Below are positions 44,801-54,354 of a stretch of DNA of 64,000 nt, in pieces. The notes beneath the pieces are model-generated. The model made no database searches. It worked only from the letters and a program-made list of their open reading frames with translations, and was not told the origin of the DNA. How positions within the stretch are numbered: position 1 is the first letter of the stretch; every line of letters starts with the position of its first letter. Made by a program: the position numbers and the translations under genes. Source of the stretch: Nitrospira sp. SG-bin1 (GTDB lineage: Bacteria > Nitrospirota > Nitrospiria > Nitrospirales > Nitrospiraceae). The stretch spans positions 62,001 to 126,000 of the forward strand of contig LVWS01000044.1 in the NCBI GenBank assembly GCA_002083365.1, given 5' to 3'.

Positions 44801-46104
44801 CGGACGTCTTCATACCATGGCTGCTCGTCGGGATTCCGTTCGCGGGCGCACTCGCCTGTCTGGCTGTTTGGTCCGATCCCTACCGCGTGAAAATGTCTGC
44901 GATCATTTCTTCTGTCATCAGTCTTGCGTTGACCGTGGGAGTTGCCCACCGGCTTCCAAATCCACCCGATGGTCTCTTACCGCTCTATCTATTGCCGATC
45001 GCAGCCTTGGTGTCCGCATTAGGCCAGCCGGTTCACGCGAACCATCGGCTCTCCTGGACCATGACCCTGGTCTTTCTTGGGTTGGGAATGGGCGTGCTCA
45101 CCGCAGGTGATCCGTTCGACCTGCTGTCCCTGATCACGCTCATGCTGGTCATCATGCTTCTCCTGTACCGTCACCACACCACGCTCTGGCCCATCTCCTG
45201 GTGGGGCATCGGTTCCTTCGGCGTCGGTGTGGTCGGCGCGGGCTGCTCTCTCGCGGCCGGACCTCCTATCGCACCGGTCGCCTCTTTAATGACCTGTGCG
45301 GTTCTCCTGCCGCTCATGCCCTTCCATAACGGATACCTTACGGCGCTCACCAGACTGCCGGGTAGCTTGCCGCCGTTCATTGTTGTGCTGTTGCCCGTGC
45401 TGGGCCTTCACGAATTGGCGACAATCATGCCGACGATGCCGAATGAATTCGTTGCCATCGTCAGTCTCTTGGCCCTGACCAGCTCGCTGTACGGCGCCGT
45501 CAAAGCGTTGGCTCAGTCGCGGGTCCGTCTCCTGCTGGGCTACGGGAGCGTCTCGTTCTTTTCGATCCTCTGGTGGTTTGTGTCCGGCGCGCACCAAGCG
45601 ACGCCGCGCGCGGCCGTGCTGGCCGGAGCAGTCGGCCTCGCCACCGCCGGATTGCTGGTGGCCTGGCAAGTGATCCGCACACGATACGGCGACGATGTGG
45701 ACCCTCAGGCCATCAGCGGCCTGGCCGCGGTGATGCCGAAATATGCGGTCCTGTTTTCTTTGTTGGGCCTCGCGGCGATGGGAATCCCTCCCTTCGGCGT
45801 GTTTGCCGGGTTCATGGGATTGCTGCTCACCACATCCCCCGCTTCAACGATCGGCCTGTTCATTGCGCTCACGGCCTGGCTTGCCGCCTCCTGGTACATC
45901 ATGCAAATGGTGCAGCAGTTGCTCTTCGGCACTCGCAGACCGGAATTGCGCTATGCCGATCTCCGGCATCCTGAATTGACTTCGCTGTTGATCGTGGTGC
46001 TGTCCTTGTTGGCGCTTGGCTTGGCCCCGACCAGCCTATATGCGCCGAATCAGACTCTCACGACGACCTCCGCCATGGAGCGACCTCTCGAATGGAATCG
46101 CTAA
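44797..46104 (+). CDS. Third antiporter-like membrane subunit (NuoM/MrpD-like, shortened)
   Basis: 435 residues, ~12 TM segments, distantly related to the proton antiporter family. LLLGYGSVSFFSILWW and AAMGIPPFGVFAGFMGLLLT resemble the late helices of NuoM/NuoN/HyfF. The usual lysine- and histidine-bearing block is changed: PLMPFHNGYLTALTRLPG stands where NuoM has LP.H.WLP.AH. It starts inside the dabB stop (ATGA) and ends overlapping the start of dabA by 13 bp, so it is translationally embedded in the dab operon. It may be an extra ion channel or an adaptor. Confidence 0.8.
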   Translation: MTDVFIPWLLVGIPFAGALACLAVWSDPYRVKMSAIISSVISLALTVGVAHRLPNPPDGLLPLYLLPIAALVSALGQPVHANHRLSWTMTLVFLGLGMGVLTAGDPFDLLSLITLMLVIMLLLYRHHTTLWPISWWGIGSFGVGVVGAGCSLAAGPPIAPVASLMTCAVLLPLMPFHNGYLTALTRLPGSLPPFIVVLLPVLGLHELATIMPTMPNEFVAIVSLLALTSSLYGAVKALAQSRVRLLLGYGSVSFFSILWWFVSGAHQATPRAAVLAGAVGLATAGLLVAWQVIRTRYGDDVDPQAISGLAAVMPKYAVLFSLLGLAAMGIPPFGVFAGFMGLLLTTSPASTIGLFIALTAWLAASWYIMQMVQQLLFGTRRPELRYADLRHPELTSLLIVVLSLLALGLAPTSLYAPNQTLTTTSAMERPLEWNR

Positions 46105-49100
46105 AGCGCGAGACCGACATTGAGTCCAGGCGAATGGAATTGCGCGGCGTCGTCCGCCTTGCGGGGGAAGTCATCGCGCAGTACTGGCCGATGCGAACCT
46201 TCGTCCATCATAACCCGTTGCACAGCATTGAATATGTGCCGTTCGAGGAAGCCGTCAAGCGCGGAAAGCAGTTCTTGGGCGGCAACGGCTACCTTCCCAG
46301 TCATCTGTATCGTGAGTATCTCCAGACCGGTCGAATCCGACCGACTCATCTCGATGACGCACTCAAGCCGCGAATCATCGACAAGCATGTGACCATCGGA
46401 TCGCACCGCGTCACGCACGGCTCGGTCTTGCGAGCCTGCCTGACCGAGGGATTGTGTGCCCCGACCATGGAACCGCTTGACGATCAGCTTGAAAGCCCCG
46501 ACAGGCCGCTGATCGACTCACTTGCCCATAAGCTGGAGTGCGTGCTTCCACCTTTTTCACTCGATGATCGAATCCGCAAAGTCGTGGAGGAAAACCAAGG
46601 CGCGCTTTGCCGATGGCTCACCCTTTCGCACTGGTGCGACGACACCCTCGGCACACAGATCGTCCAGCAGATCAATGAGCAAATGATCAAATGGTGCGGA
46701 GCCTTCCTGGACGAGGGGCATGCCACGTGGGCCATGCCGGGACGTGAATTGGGTCTGTATGGAGCTTGGAAGGCCATGGCCTCCAACGAATGGTCTCCCT
46801 GTGGAATCAAAGACAGTCGCAAGAAGATCGCGCGGCTGCCGGACTATCCCGAGGACGCGTGCCTGAAAAGTTTGGATGCGCTGGGGATTCCGGCCGAACT
46901 TCTACAAGATTACTTATCCTTGCAATTGACTGCACTGCCCGGCTGGGCCGGCTTCATCAAGTGGCGTGCGGAAGAACGCGACTATCCCTGGCAGCAAGCT
47001 CACCCCGTCGGTCTGGTGAAATTTCTGGCGATTCGTCTCTGGTACGCGCATGAATTGGTTCAACAGGCTTGCATCGACCACCTCGACATCGACGGGCGAT
47101 ACGAGGCCGTGATGGCTTACATGCGCGACTACCCCGAAGAATATTATCTTCGACGACAGCGGGTTGCCGGCCGGTTACCCGCTCTCTATGCCGAGGAAGT
47201 GGACCGGCTCTCGCACCGGAAGGGACAAAGCTGGAAGGCCATCCTCGCACGGTACCGTGCCGACGTCATTCCCCGACTGCAAACCGCCGTTCGCCAGAGG
47301 GCCGCGCGTCGGCTTCTCGCTCTGGCCCGTGCATTGAATATTGACGCCGCCACATTCGCTGAAAGCGCTCCCACGGACCTCAAGCAAGCGATCGACTGGA
47401 TGGACGCCTTTCCGGAATCGGACCATGGACCGGTATGGCTCAAGGCCCTGGAGACCAGTTACCAGGAACGGCTGTTAGGACACTTGCGGGCGCGCACCGA
47501 GAACGTCCCCTCCCCTGAAATGGCGCGCCCCCATTCACAGTCGGTCTACTGCATCGACGTGCGCTCCGAACCGTTTCGCCGCCACCTCGAATCGGTCGGC
47601 CCACACGAGACCTATGGCTTCGCCGGCTTTTTTGCCGCCTTCATCCGCTTTCGGGCCTGGGGAAAGGAACACGATACGGAACAGTTCCCAGTCATCATGC
47701 GGGCGAAGAACGAGATCCGCGAGATTCCGCGCAGCTTTCTCGACCATCAGCTCTCGTTGCACGCGGTGCGGGCCAAATGGGTGCAGGCCGGTCATACGCT
47801 CTTGCACGATCTGAAGGAAAACGTCGTGACCCCCTATGTCATGGTGGAATCGCTGGGCTGGTTTTACGCTCTCCCGATTTTCGGCAAGACATTGATCCCG
47901 ATGCTGTATCAGCGCTGGACCGCCTGGTTACGGCGCCTCTTCGTTCCCTCTCTGGCCACCACGTTGACAATAGACAAGCTGGCACCCGCCGAAACTGCGG
48001 AAATGCTCGAAGCGGAACAACAGGCCGTGATCAGAGAGGCTTTGTATGAACAATTCGGGCTTCGCAGCTCTCGTATCACTCCTGCCCTCGTCGAAGGCTT
48101 GCGCCAGCGCGCTCTGACGGTGGAGGGAGATCCCGAGCCGCCGATCGCCGCCGAAGAAACCGAGCGGGCCGGACTTACACTGGAGGCGATCAACGCATTC
48201 GTCGAAATCCTGCGGCGGCAGTACGATCTGACGCCGCGATCCGCGTCACGACACAAAGAACGGCTCACCAGGACCGGCTTCACTCTGGAAGAGCAGGTCC
48301 TGACGGTCGATACTGCGCTCCGTATGATGGGACTAACCAAGAACTTCGCACGGCTTATCCTTTTCTGCGCACATGGAAGCACATCGGATAATAATCCGTA
48401 CGAATCCGCTCTCGATTGCGGAGCCTGCGGCGGCAACGAGGGCAAACCGAATGCACGCGTCCTCGCGATGATGGCGAATAATCAACGCGTAAGAGAACGT
48501 TTGACGAAGGCCGGTATCAATATTCCATCCGACACGCATTTCCTGGCCGGACAAATGAATACGACGACTGATGAAATCCAACTCTTCGACCTGGAGGATG
48601 TCCCATCGACTCATCGTGCGGACTTGGTCCGGCTCCAAGAGGACATCAAAAAGGCCTCGGCGCTCACCAGTCAAGAACGCTGCACGCGCTTTCCCGATGT
48701 CCGACGGGTCCTGAAGGCGACGACGGCTGAAGCACATGCCCGTCGGCGCAGCCTTGACTGGAGTCAAGTCAGGCCTGAATGGGGACTTTCCAACAATACG
48801 TCCTTCCTGATCGCGCGCCGCGAACTGACGAAAGGGTTGGACCTGGGCGGTCGCGTTTTTCTGCACTCCTACGATTATCGAGAAGATCCCAGCAATCGAC
48901 TACTCGAGGTGCTGTTGACGGCGCCTCAGGTCGTCGCGCAATGGATCAATATGGAACACTATTTTTCTACCGTGGATAACGAAGTGTATGGCAGCGGCAG
49001 TAAGATCTACCACAACGTGGTAGGCCGGTTCGGCATCATGTCCGGACCTTGGAGCGACCTCCGGCTTGGATTGGCAAGACAAACCGTCATGAACGGCGAG

Positions 49101-49319
49101 ATGCCGTACCATGAACCGATGCGCCTCCTGACCATTGTCGAAGCGCCCCGAAAAAGAATCGAGAAATTGATTGCGCGACACGACGTGCTTCAGCACTATT
49201 ACCATAATGAGTGGGTACATCTGGTTGTACTCGACCCCGAAGATGGAGATTGGTATCGCTATAGATCCACCGGAGAATGGCTCCCTATCGTGCAGGACAT
49301 GTCGCAGGCGGCATCATGA
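46092..49319 (+). CDS. dabA: DabA (DUF2309) inorganic-carbon capture subunit
   Basis: 1075 residues; soluble, membrane-associated partner of DabB. DabA carries a beta-carbonic-anhydrase-like zinc site. In Halothiobacillus the ligands are C351, D353, H524 and C539. Here C487 and D489 lie in VYCIDVRSE, and H761 and C776 in CAHGSTSDNNPYESALDC; both the 2- and 15-residue spacings are the same, so the site is complete. It is longer than the Halothiobacillus DabA2, mainly in the N-terminal half. It overlaps the preceding membrane-subunit gene, and a PII-like gene follows after 42 bp. Confidence 0.95.
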   Translation: MESLKRETDIESRRMELRGVVRLAGEVIAQYWPMRTFVHHNPLHSIEYVPFEEAVKRGKQFLGGNGYLPSHLYREYLQTGRIRPTHLDDALKPRIIDKHVTIGSHRVTHGSVLRACLTEGLCAPTMEPLDDQLESPDRPLIDSLAHKLECVLPPFSLDDRIRKVVEENQGALCRWLTLSHWCDDTLGTQIVQQINEQMIKWCGAFLDEGHATWAMPGRELGLYGAWKAMASNEWSPCGIKDSRKKIARLPDYPEDACLKSLDALGIPAELLQDYLSLQLTALPGWAGFIKWRAEERDYPWQQAHPVGLVKFLAIRLWYAHELVQQACIDHLDIDGRYEAVMAYMRDYPEEYYLRRQRVAGRLPALYAEEVDRLSHRKGQSWKAILARYRADVIPRLQTAVRQRAARRLLALARALNIDAATFAESAPTDLKQAIDWMDAFPESDHGPVWLKALETSYQERLLGHLRARTENVPSPEMARPHSQSVYCIDVRSEPFRRHLESVGPHETYGFAGFFAAFIRFRAWGKEHDTEQFPVIMRAKNEIREIPRSFLDHQLSLHAVRAKWVQAGHTLLHDLKENVVTPYVMVESLGWFYALPIFGKTLIPMLYQRWTAWLRRLFVPSLATTLTIDKLAPAETAEMLEAEQQAVIREALYEQFGLRSSRITPALVEGLRQRALTVEGDPEPPIAAEETERAGLTLEAINAFVEILRRQYDLTPRSASRHKERLTRTGFTLEEQVLTVDTALRMMGLTKNFARLILFCAHGSTSDNNPYESALDCGACGGNEGKPNARVLAMMANNQRVRERLTKAGINIPSDTHFLAGQMNTTTDEIQLFDLEDVPSTHRADLVRLQEDIKKASALTSQERCTRFPDVRRVLKATTAEAHARRRSLDWSQVRPEWGLSNNTSFLIARRELTKGLDLGGRVFLHSYDYREDPSNRLLEVLLTAPQVVAQWINMEHYFSTVDNEVYGSGSKIYHNVVGRFGIMSGPWSDLRLGLARQTVMNGEMPYHEPMRLLTIVEAPRKRIEKLIARHDVLQHYYHNEWVHLVVLDPEDGDWYRYRSTGEWLPIVQDMSQAAS

Positions 49320-49361
49320 TGAGATAACCTCAAGGACCGTAGGCCGGAAAGGAGCGTATCG

Positions 49362-49703
49362 ATGGGTGGTTTAAGCTTGCATCCGATGAAAGAAATTCGC
49401 GTGATTGTCGCGGGCGAGCATCGTGCGTTCGTAACGGAACTGCTGGACCGTATCCAGGCCACCGGTTACACGATCATCGGTAATATATCAGGCAAAGGGC
49501 ACCATGGAGTTCGCGAGGCGCACTTCATGTTCAGCGAACAGGAAAGCCTTGAAATTATCATGACCGTCGTGCCGGAGGAAAAAGTCGATCCCATTCTCGC
49601 GGGCCTCCGCCCCCTCTTCGAGCGGCATTCCGGTTTCATGCTCGTCGCCGACGTGGCCGTGAGCCGACAGGAATATTTTGGAAAGAAAGGCGGCAAACCC
49701 TGA
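49362..49703 (+). CDS. PII-like signalling protein of the dab cluster
   Basis: 113 residues with a ferredoxin-like PII fold: KEIRVIVAGEHRAFVTELLD, GYTIIGNISGKGHHGVREAH, SLEIIMTVVPEEKVDPILAG and VADVAVSRQEYF. The T-loop region is short and lacks the uridylylation tyrosine of GlnB. It resembles SbtB/CPII-type proteins that tune carbon uptake by binding adenine nucleotides or bicarbonate. AAAGGAG lies 7 nt before the ATG. It is likely a regulator of the Dab complex, and possibly of SbtA encoded 32 kb away. Confidence 0.85.
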   Translation: MGGLSLHPMKEIRVIVAGEHRAFVTELLDRIQATGYTIIGNISGKGHHGVREAHFMFSEQESLEIIMTVVPEEKVDPILAGLRPLFERHSGFMLVADVAVSRQEYFGKKGGKP

Positions 49704-49927
49704 AGGTCGAAACCTATGAAACAGGTATTTATTGGCATAACTTTAGTAAACCTACGAGGTGCAATTGAGCACTATTTAGGTTAGGTTGATCCTAGTTTCT
49801 GATGGTCGTAAGGGGCAACGAATACCCAGAAGATCGCGGTGCAGGTTGTCGATATCGATCGGTCCTCGGTAAAACTGCATGTCCAGTTTCTTCTTCCGTA
49901 AGTTGAATCTAAATACATAAACGAATT

Positions 49928-50968
49928 ATGTCGAAGATCGGATTGAACATTGGTCGGTCTTGTACCACCCTGTTTAGCTTGATGGCGTTGGTAATATGCA
50001 CGGCATTGTTAATTCCGTCTCGTGCGTCTGCCGAATGGTCCGCGACCGGAGGCGGGGCGTTGTTCTACACGGACAATGCCAATCTGTTTTCCGCCACACG
50101 CCGCTCCAGTCTCGATGGTGATCCATCGCAACCAGTTTTAGATACGTCGGCCTTTGGGCATGGCAAAGACATGGTGTTCGAGCCGACCCTCCGGGTGATG
50201 AAATTTATCCCTTCCTCATGGGGCCAGACGGCCTTCACGATCAAGCTTCGCGGGTTCGTCTACGCCGTCAATCCGGAATTCAGTCAGACAGGCATTTACC
50301 TGGAGGGGGTTCATGCCTTCAATCCTGACACTGCTATCCGGTTGCGATTTTTTACCGCTCCCGATCAGTTGCTGGGACAGGCTAATGTCGAGCGGGATGG
50401 GATCGGGTTGCAAGATGCGAGGGTCTCTTCCCATATCGGTGCAGTCCGATTTGATAAGCGTCTTTCCGACCATTGGGAAATCCAACTCTATGGACGCGCT
50501 GGAATCCGGCGCTTCAATGAGCCCTTTGCCGAGAGAGACATGTTCTTGTGGGCGGTGAGCCCGCGTCTGGTTTGGCATATGACGCACCACGCTAGAATGG
50601 TAATCGGCTATCAGTATGAACGGGGCTTAGCCGAAGGCCGTCACCATCCCGAATTTCATGAAGATGGTTCCTATGTTCAACATTTCGCGTCGATCGCTTT
50701 TGAGGCCGATCTGATGGAACATCTGGAATTGGAGCTGGACTTTCACTATGAACGCAACAACTTTACGACAGGGATCTCCGAGGATGAGCTGCATTTTCTT
50801 GGAGGCGAGAACATCTTTCTCGGAAGCGGTAGGCTCCTGTACCAGGTCACGGATAATACCGCTGTGACGTTCACGGTTCAGCGAGCCAACCGCAATCTGA
50901 ATTCTGAACTTGAACATATACAGGCCTTCAATACCAATGTGGGCCTCGGCGTCCTGTACCGGTTTTGA
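49928..50968 (+). CDS. Outer-membrane beta-barrel protein
   Basis: 346 residues with a signal peptide (cleavage after SRASA) and alternating amphipathic strands throughout. The last residues LGVLYRF end in Phe, the usual signature for barrel insertion by BAM. Aromatic girdle positions are frequent (ELDFHYERNN, RLLYQVTDN). Function unknown. It lies 224 bp after the PII-like gene, with its own likely promoter in between. No good ribosome site was seen before the ATG. Confidence 0.75.
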   Translation: MSKIGLNIGRSCTTLFSLMALVICTALLIPSRASAEWSATGGGALFYTDNANLFSATRRSSLDGDPSQPVLDTSAFGHGKDMVFEPTLRVMKFIPSSWGQTAFTIKLRGFVYAVNPEFSQTGIYLEGVHAFNPDTAIRLRFFTAPDQLLGQANVERDGIGLQDARVSSHIGAVRFDKRLSDHWEIQLYGRAGIRRFNEPFAERDMFLWAVSPRLVWHMTHHARMVIGYQYERGLAEGRHHPEFHEDGSYVQHFASIAFEADLMEHLELELDFHYERNNFTTGISEDELHFLGGENIFLGSGRLLYQVTDNTAVTFTVQRANRNLNSELEHIQAFNTNVGLGVLYRF

Positions 50969-51102
50969 AGACTACGCATGAAACCGTCGCCCTTGCTTTT
51001 TCCGCGTTTCTACCCTGTTGCACAGATGAACGATGTGCAGCAAATCAGCAGTGTATCTTGAGACCGCCGATCTGAGATAATGATGTGTCCAGAGAGCAAC
51101 CG

Positions 51103-51621
51103 ATGATGAGAGCGATATTCCTCGCGACCTTGTGCGCTCTTCTCGCCGCCTGCCATAGCACCCCGGGCGTGGTCCCCCCGGCCGTGCACGACCTCAACCG
51201 CTTGGCTGCGGTCAAATCGATCTACATTGAGGACCTCGGGCATGAAGAGGGCGCACCCTTGATAGAGGGTTCCAACGTTGTCAAGGAAGAGATCAGCGCA
51301 GGATTGGCCAAATCAGGGCGTTTTTCTCTCGCCGAATCTCCCCGACAAGCCGATGCAATCTTGGCGGGATTGGCTGGTTTCGAGAAGTGGTACCACGGGA
51401 TGGAAGGGTTTTATGGATTGGAAGGAGACCTTGATACCCATTACTTGGGTGTAGGACATTTTCGATTAGTGGATGCCAAAACCAAGGAGCCCATCTGGAC
51501 ACACGAATATGAACGGGGCCTTCTGAAGCCCACACAGAGCATAACAAGCCGGGTCGCCGATCAAGTGGTCGAACAATTGCTGTCGGATGCCACTCTTGCC
51601 GCAAAGAGAACTACCCCTTAA
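51103..51621 (+). CDS. Lipoprotein of unknown function
   Basis: About 172 residues with signal and lipobox LLAAC. The mature part has KSIYIEDLGHEEG, VKEEISAGLAKSGRF and QADAILAGL, a pattern of small lipoproteins that bind at the outer membrane. The start is ATG 51103 with AGAGAG upstream; GTG 51085 is possible. A weak hairpin (GAGGAA...TTCCTC, 51631-51650) follows. Confidence 0.7.
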   Translation: MMRAIFLATLCALLAACHSTPGVVPPAVHDLNRLAAVKSIYIEDLGHEEGAPLIEGSNVVKEEISAGLAKSGRFSLAESPRQADAILAGLAGFEKWYHGMEGFYGLEGDLDTHYLGVGHFRLVDAKTKEPIWTHEYERGLLKPTQSITSRVADQVVEQLLSDATLAAKRTTP

Positions 51622-51915
51622 CGCCCTTCCGAGGAACTTGGTGCTTCCTCACCCATGCCGCAAATCTTTTCTCTTTTTTCGATTACTCATCGCGAGCGAT
51701 GCAATGGAATTGGTTCCGTTTGTTGAATTGATTTTCCAGGACTTACTACTTCTGGCATAGTGAACCTCGGCAATGACCTCGTCGCGCCGGGCTCCGTGAA
51801 AGCTGGGCATTTCCTCCATATCAATATGTTGTGAGCCACGTGCTCGTGTTGTCCCAAGGTTGTACCAACGCCATGCCATGACGGTGGTCGATGAATGTAA
51901 GAGAAAGGCTCCATC

Positions 51916-52803
51916 ATGAGAGAACTCGCATTGTTGATAGTATTTGTTGCGGTTCCCACTTTGGGCTTTGCCGAGATGGCGCAACATACTGAAGTGTGTG
52001 TAGCGGCCAGCGAACAGGATATTGCCGCCCTATTTGACCGATGGAATGAGTCACTGAAAACAGGCGACCCCTACGAAGTTGTCGGGAACTACGCTTCGAA
52101 ATCCGTTTTACTTCCCACAGTCTCGAGCAAACCGCGCTTCACAGTCGATGAAAAGGCCGCGTACTTCCGAGAGTTCCAGCGAGATCAGCCGGAAGGGCGT
52201 ATCGAATCCCGTATCATTGAGCTTGACTGCAATACGGCAATCGATGAAGGCCTTTACACGTTTACCTTCAAAAAAACCGGTGCCATCGTACAAGCCCGAT
52301 ACACCTTCACTTATAAATGGGATGGGAAACAATGGCTGATCACCAGCCACCACTCGTCCAGATTGCCGACCGAGCAAGCTCCTCCAGAAGAGCCTGTCCA
52401 CGCTGTCGCCCAGCATTCCGAAGTGTGTGTTGCAGCCAGTGAAAGAGAAATTGAAGTCTTACTGGAGCGATGGAAGGAATCTCTCCTAAGCGGCAACGCC
52501 CACAGAGTCATGACTCATTATGCTGCGAAGTCCGTTTTACTACCGCTTTCGTCGACCAAGCCCCGACTCACTCTCGATGAGAAGGAAGCCTACTTCCGCC
52601 ATTTTCTCAAGGATAAACCCCTGGTCGACGTTCACTCCCGGACGATTGAACTGGACTGCAACACGGCGATCGACGAAGGCCTCTATACGTTTACCTTCCA
52701 GAAGACTGGGACCATCGTCAGGGCCCGGTACAGCATCGTCTACAAATGGGACGGCTTGCAGTGGTTGATTACGAGCGACCATTCATCGATCTATCCGCCA
52801 TAA
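51916..52803 (+). CDS. Exported protein with two SnoaL/CaMKII-association-like domains
   Basis: 295 residues: signal peptide (TLGFA) and two copies of a ~140-residue domain. Each copy runs EVCVAASE, DIAALFDRWNESLKTGD (or an equivalent), an LLP strand, YFREF, ELDCNTAIDEGLYTFTF and YKWDG.QWLITS.HSS. The pattern matches the SnoaL-like/SgcJ-EcaC/CaMKII-association fold, a cone-shaped ligand pocket. Function unknown. The neighbouring gene at 53199 encodes a close relative with the same two-domain design. Confidence 0.75.
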   Translation: MRELALLIVFVAVPTLGFAEMAQHTEVCVAASEQDIAALFDRWNESLKTGDPYEVVGNYASKSVLLPTVSSKPRFTVDEKAAYFREFQRDQPEGRIESRIIELDCNTAIDEGLYTFTFKKTGAIVQARYTFTYKWDGKQWLITSHHSSRLPTEQAPPEEPVHAVAQHSEVCVAASEREIEVLLERWKESLLSGNAHRVMTHYAAKSVLLPLSSTKPRLTLDEKEAYFRHFLKDKPLVDVHSRTIELDCNTAIDEGLYTFTFQKTGTIVRARYSIVYKWDGLQWLITSDHSSIYPP

Positions 52804-53198
52804 CTACAGGCCTGTATTCTGCGTCAGCGGCTTCGCATAGAGCCACATTGGTGACTTCCACAATTGCCCTTCTGACTACTAACGGGTGATCTCTGTCGCA
52901 CAGGTTGCTACGCCTCTGGGAGCCGTGATCCGTCATCTGTTTAGTTTACAGGAGCACTTCGCTGCATATCAGAGGTGACGGATTCGATCCGCATCAGGCT
53001 AACTTCATGGTGACCCTACTACTTAGGAACACTTACATGGGGAATGTGAACGGATCTGATATGATCGCGATCTAGTTGAGAATCCGCATTTGCCAAAACT
53101 ATAATACGTCCCGCAGTGGAATCCTGTTCCGCGTCGCAATCAATTTTTCATATCGATTAGGTGCCGGGGATATCAATCCACACGTGGGAGGAACGGCC
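52804..53198. other. 395-bp spacer
   Basis: No gene. A small inverted repeat CGGAT-TCG-ATCCG lies near 52979. It presumably contains the promoter of the second SnoaL-like gene; GGGAGG at the end is its ribosome site. Confidence 0.35.
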
Positions 53199-54152
53199 AT
53201 GAGGGCATTGTCATTGTTGCTTGTGGGTATCGTATTGTCCATGGTGAGCTGCGCAGATAAACTCGCCGAGAAACCGAAAGTCGATACGCTTCATAAATTC
53301 AATCATGTCGTTCCCAAACATTCCGAAGTATGCGTGGCGGCTACCGAGGAGGACATTGCGGCCTTGTTCGATCGTTGGAATACCGCTCTTCAAACAGGAG
53401 ACGTCCACAAGGTATCCGCCAATTACGCTCCCAAGTCTGTATTGCTTCCAACCGTGTCGAGCCGGCCCCGCCTCACGACCTATGATAAAGAAGATTATTT
53501 TCATCATTTTCTTGAGAATCAACCGGTAGGACACATCGATTCTCAAGACTCTCGGGAAATTGAAATCGACTGCAATACGGCGATCGATACCGGGCTCTAC
53601 ACCTTCACCTTTCAGAAAACCGGGGCCAGCGTGAAAGCCCGCTACACCTTTACCTACAAGTGGGACGGCAAACAATGGCTGATCACCAGCCATCATTCAT
53701 CCGCGCTGCCAACGACAGATGCCCCTCCGGCGCACATTCACCAGGCAGTGGCCCAACATGCTGAAGAATGTGTGGAGGCCAGTGAAGAACAAATTGCGGC
53801 CTTATTTGACCGCTGGAATGGGGCACTCCAAACCGGCGACGTTCACAAAGTTGCCGCCAATTACGCTCCAACCTCTCTTTTGTTGCCGACCGTCTCGAGC
53901 AGACCCCGATTCACCTCTGTAGATAAAGAAGATTACTTCCATCATTTTCTCGAGAACCGGCCAGTGGGACGAATCGATTCCCGCGAGATTGAGATCGACT
54001 GCAATACGGCGATCGACACCGGGCTCTACACCTTCACCTTTCAGAAAACCGGGGCCAGCGTGAAAGCCCGCTATACCTTCACCTACAAGTGGGACGGCAA
54101 ACAATGGCTGATCACCAGCCACCATTCATCAGCTGTTCCTCCAAAGGAGTAA
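53199..54152 (+). CDS. Lipoprotein with two SnoaL-like domains
   Basis: 317 residues. The lipoprotein signal ends in MVSC (RALSLLLVGIVLSMVSC). Two tandem domains follow, each like those of the preceding gene: EVCVAATEEDIAALFDRWN and EECVEASEEQIAALFDRWN start the two units. Their second halves are nearly the same at DNA level (137-bp repeat). GGGAGG lies 7 nt before ATG 53199; the frame is open to 53076. Domain duplication occurred before and after gene duplication here. Confidence 0.75.
   Translation: MRALSLLLVGIVLSMVSCADKLAEKPKVDTLHKFNHVVPKHSEVCVAATEEDIAALFDRWNTALQTGDVHKVSANYAPKSVLLPTVSSRPRLTTYDKEDYFHHFLENQPVGHIDSQDSREIEIDCNTAIDTGLYTFTFQKTGASVKARYTFTYKWDGKQWLITSHHSSALPTTDAPPAHIHQAVAQHAEECVEASEEQIAALFDRWNGALQTGDVHKVAANYAPTSLLLPTVSSRPRFTSVDKEDYFHHFLENRPVGRIDSREIEIDCNTAIDTGLYTFTFQKTGASVKARYTFTYKWDGKQWLITSHHSSAVPPKE
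53565..53701 (+). repeat. 137-bp direct repeat, unit 1
   Basis: Nearly identical to 53994-54130, 429 bp (143 codons) downstream; only a few third-position changes differ. It encodes DCNTAIDTGLYTFTFQKTGA and the YKWDGKQWLITSHHSS block. Suggests recent conversion between the two domains. Confidence 0.85.
53994..54130 (+). repeat. 137-bp direct repeat, unit 2
   Basis: Second unit of the repeat described at 53565-53701, in the C-terminal domain of the same lipoprotein. Confidence 0.85.
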
Positions 54153-54354
54153 CGGCGAACCGAACGCTTCTTATGGTATGGTAAGAGACGCGAGAGCGGA
54201 AACAGCCGGCCTATCGAAGGCACCTCTCGTTAATGGGGACCCCACTGCTGACTCTCTCTCCATCATCGGCTTCAGATGGCTGGCACCACCTGGAGCCGAT
54301 GCCTATCAATATGGATACTTACTCAGTACCGTGTGCATTTGTTCTAAGATGCGG

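Noticed and set aside
52970..52995. Possible tRNA T-arm (GGATTCGATCC-like)
   Set aside because: No matching acceptor, D-arm or anticodon arm within 80 bp; it is just a short palindrome.
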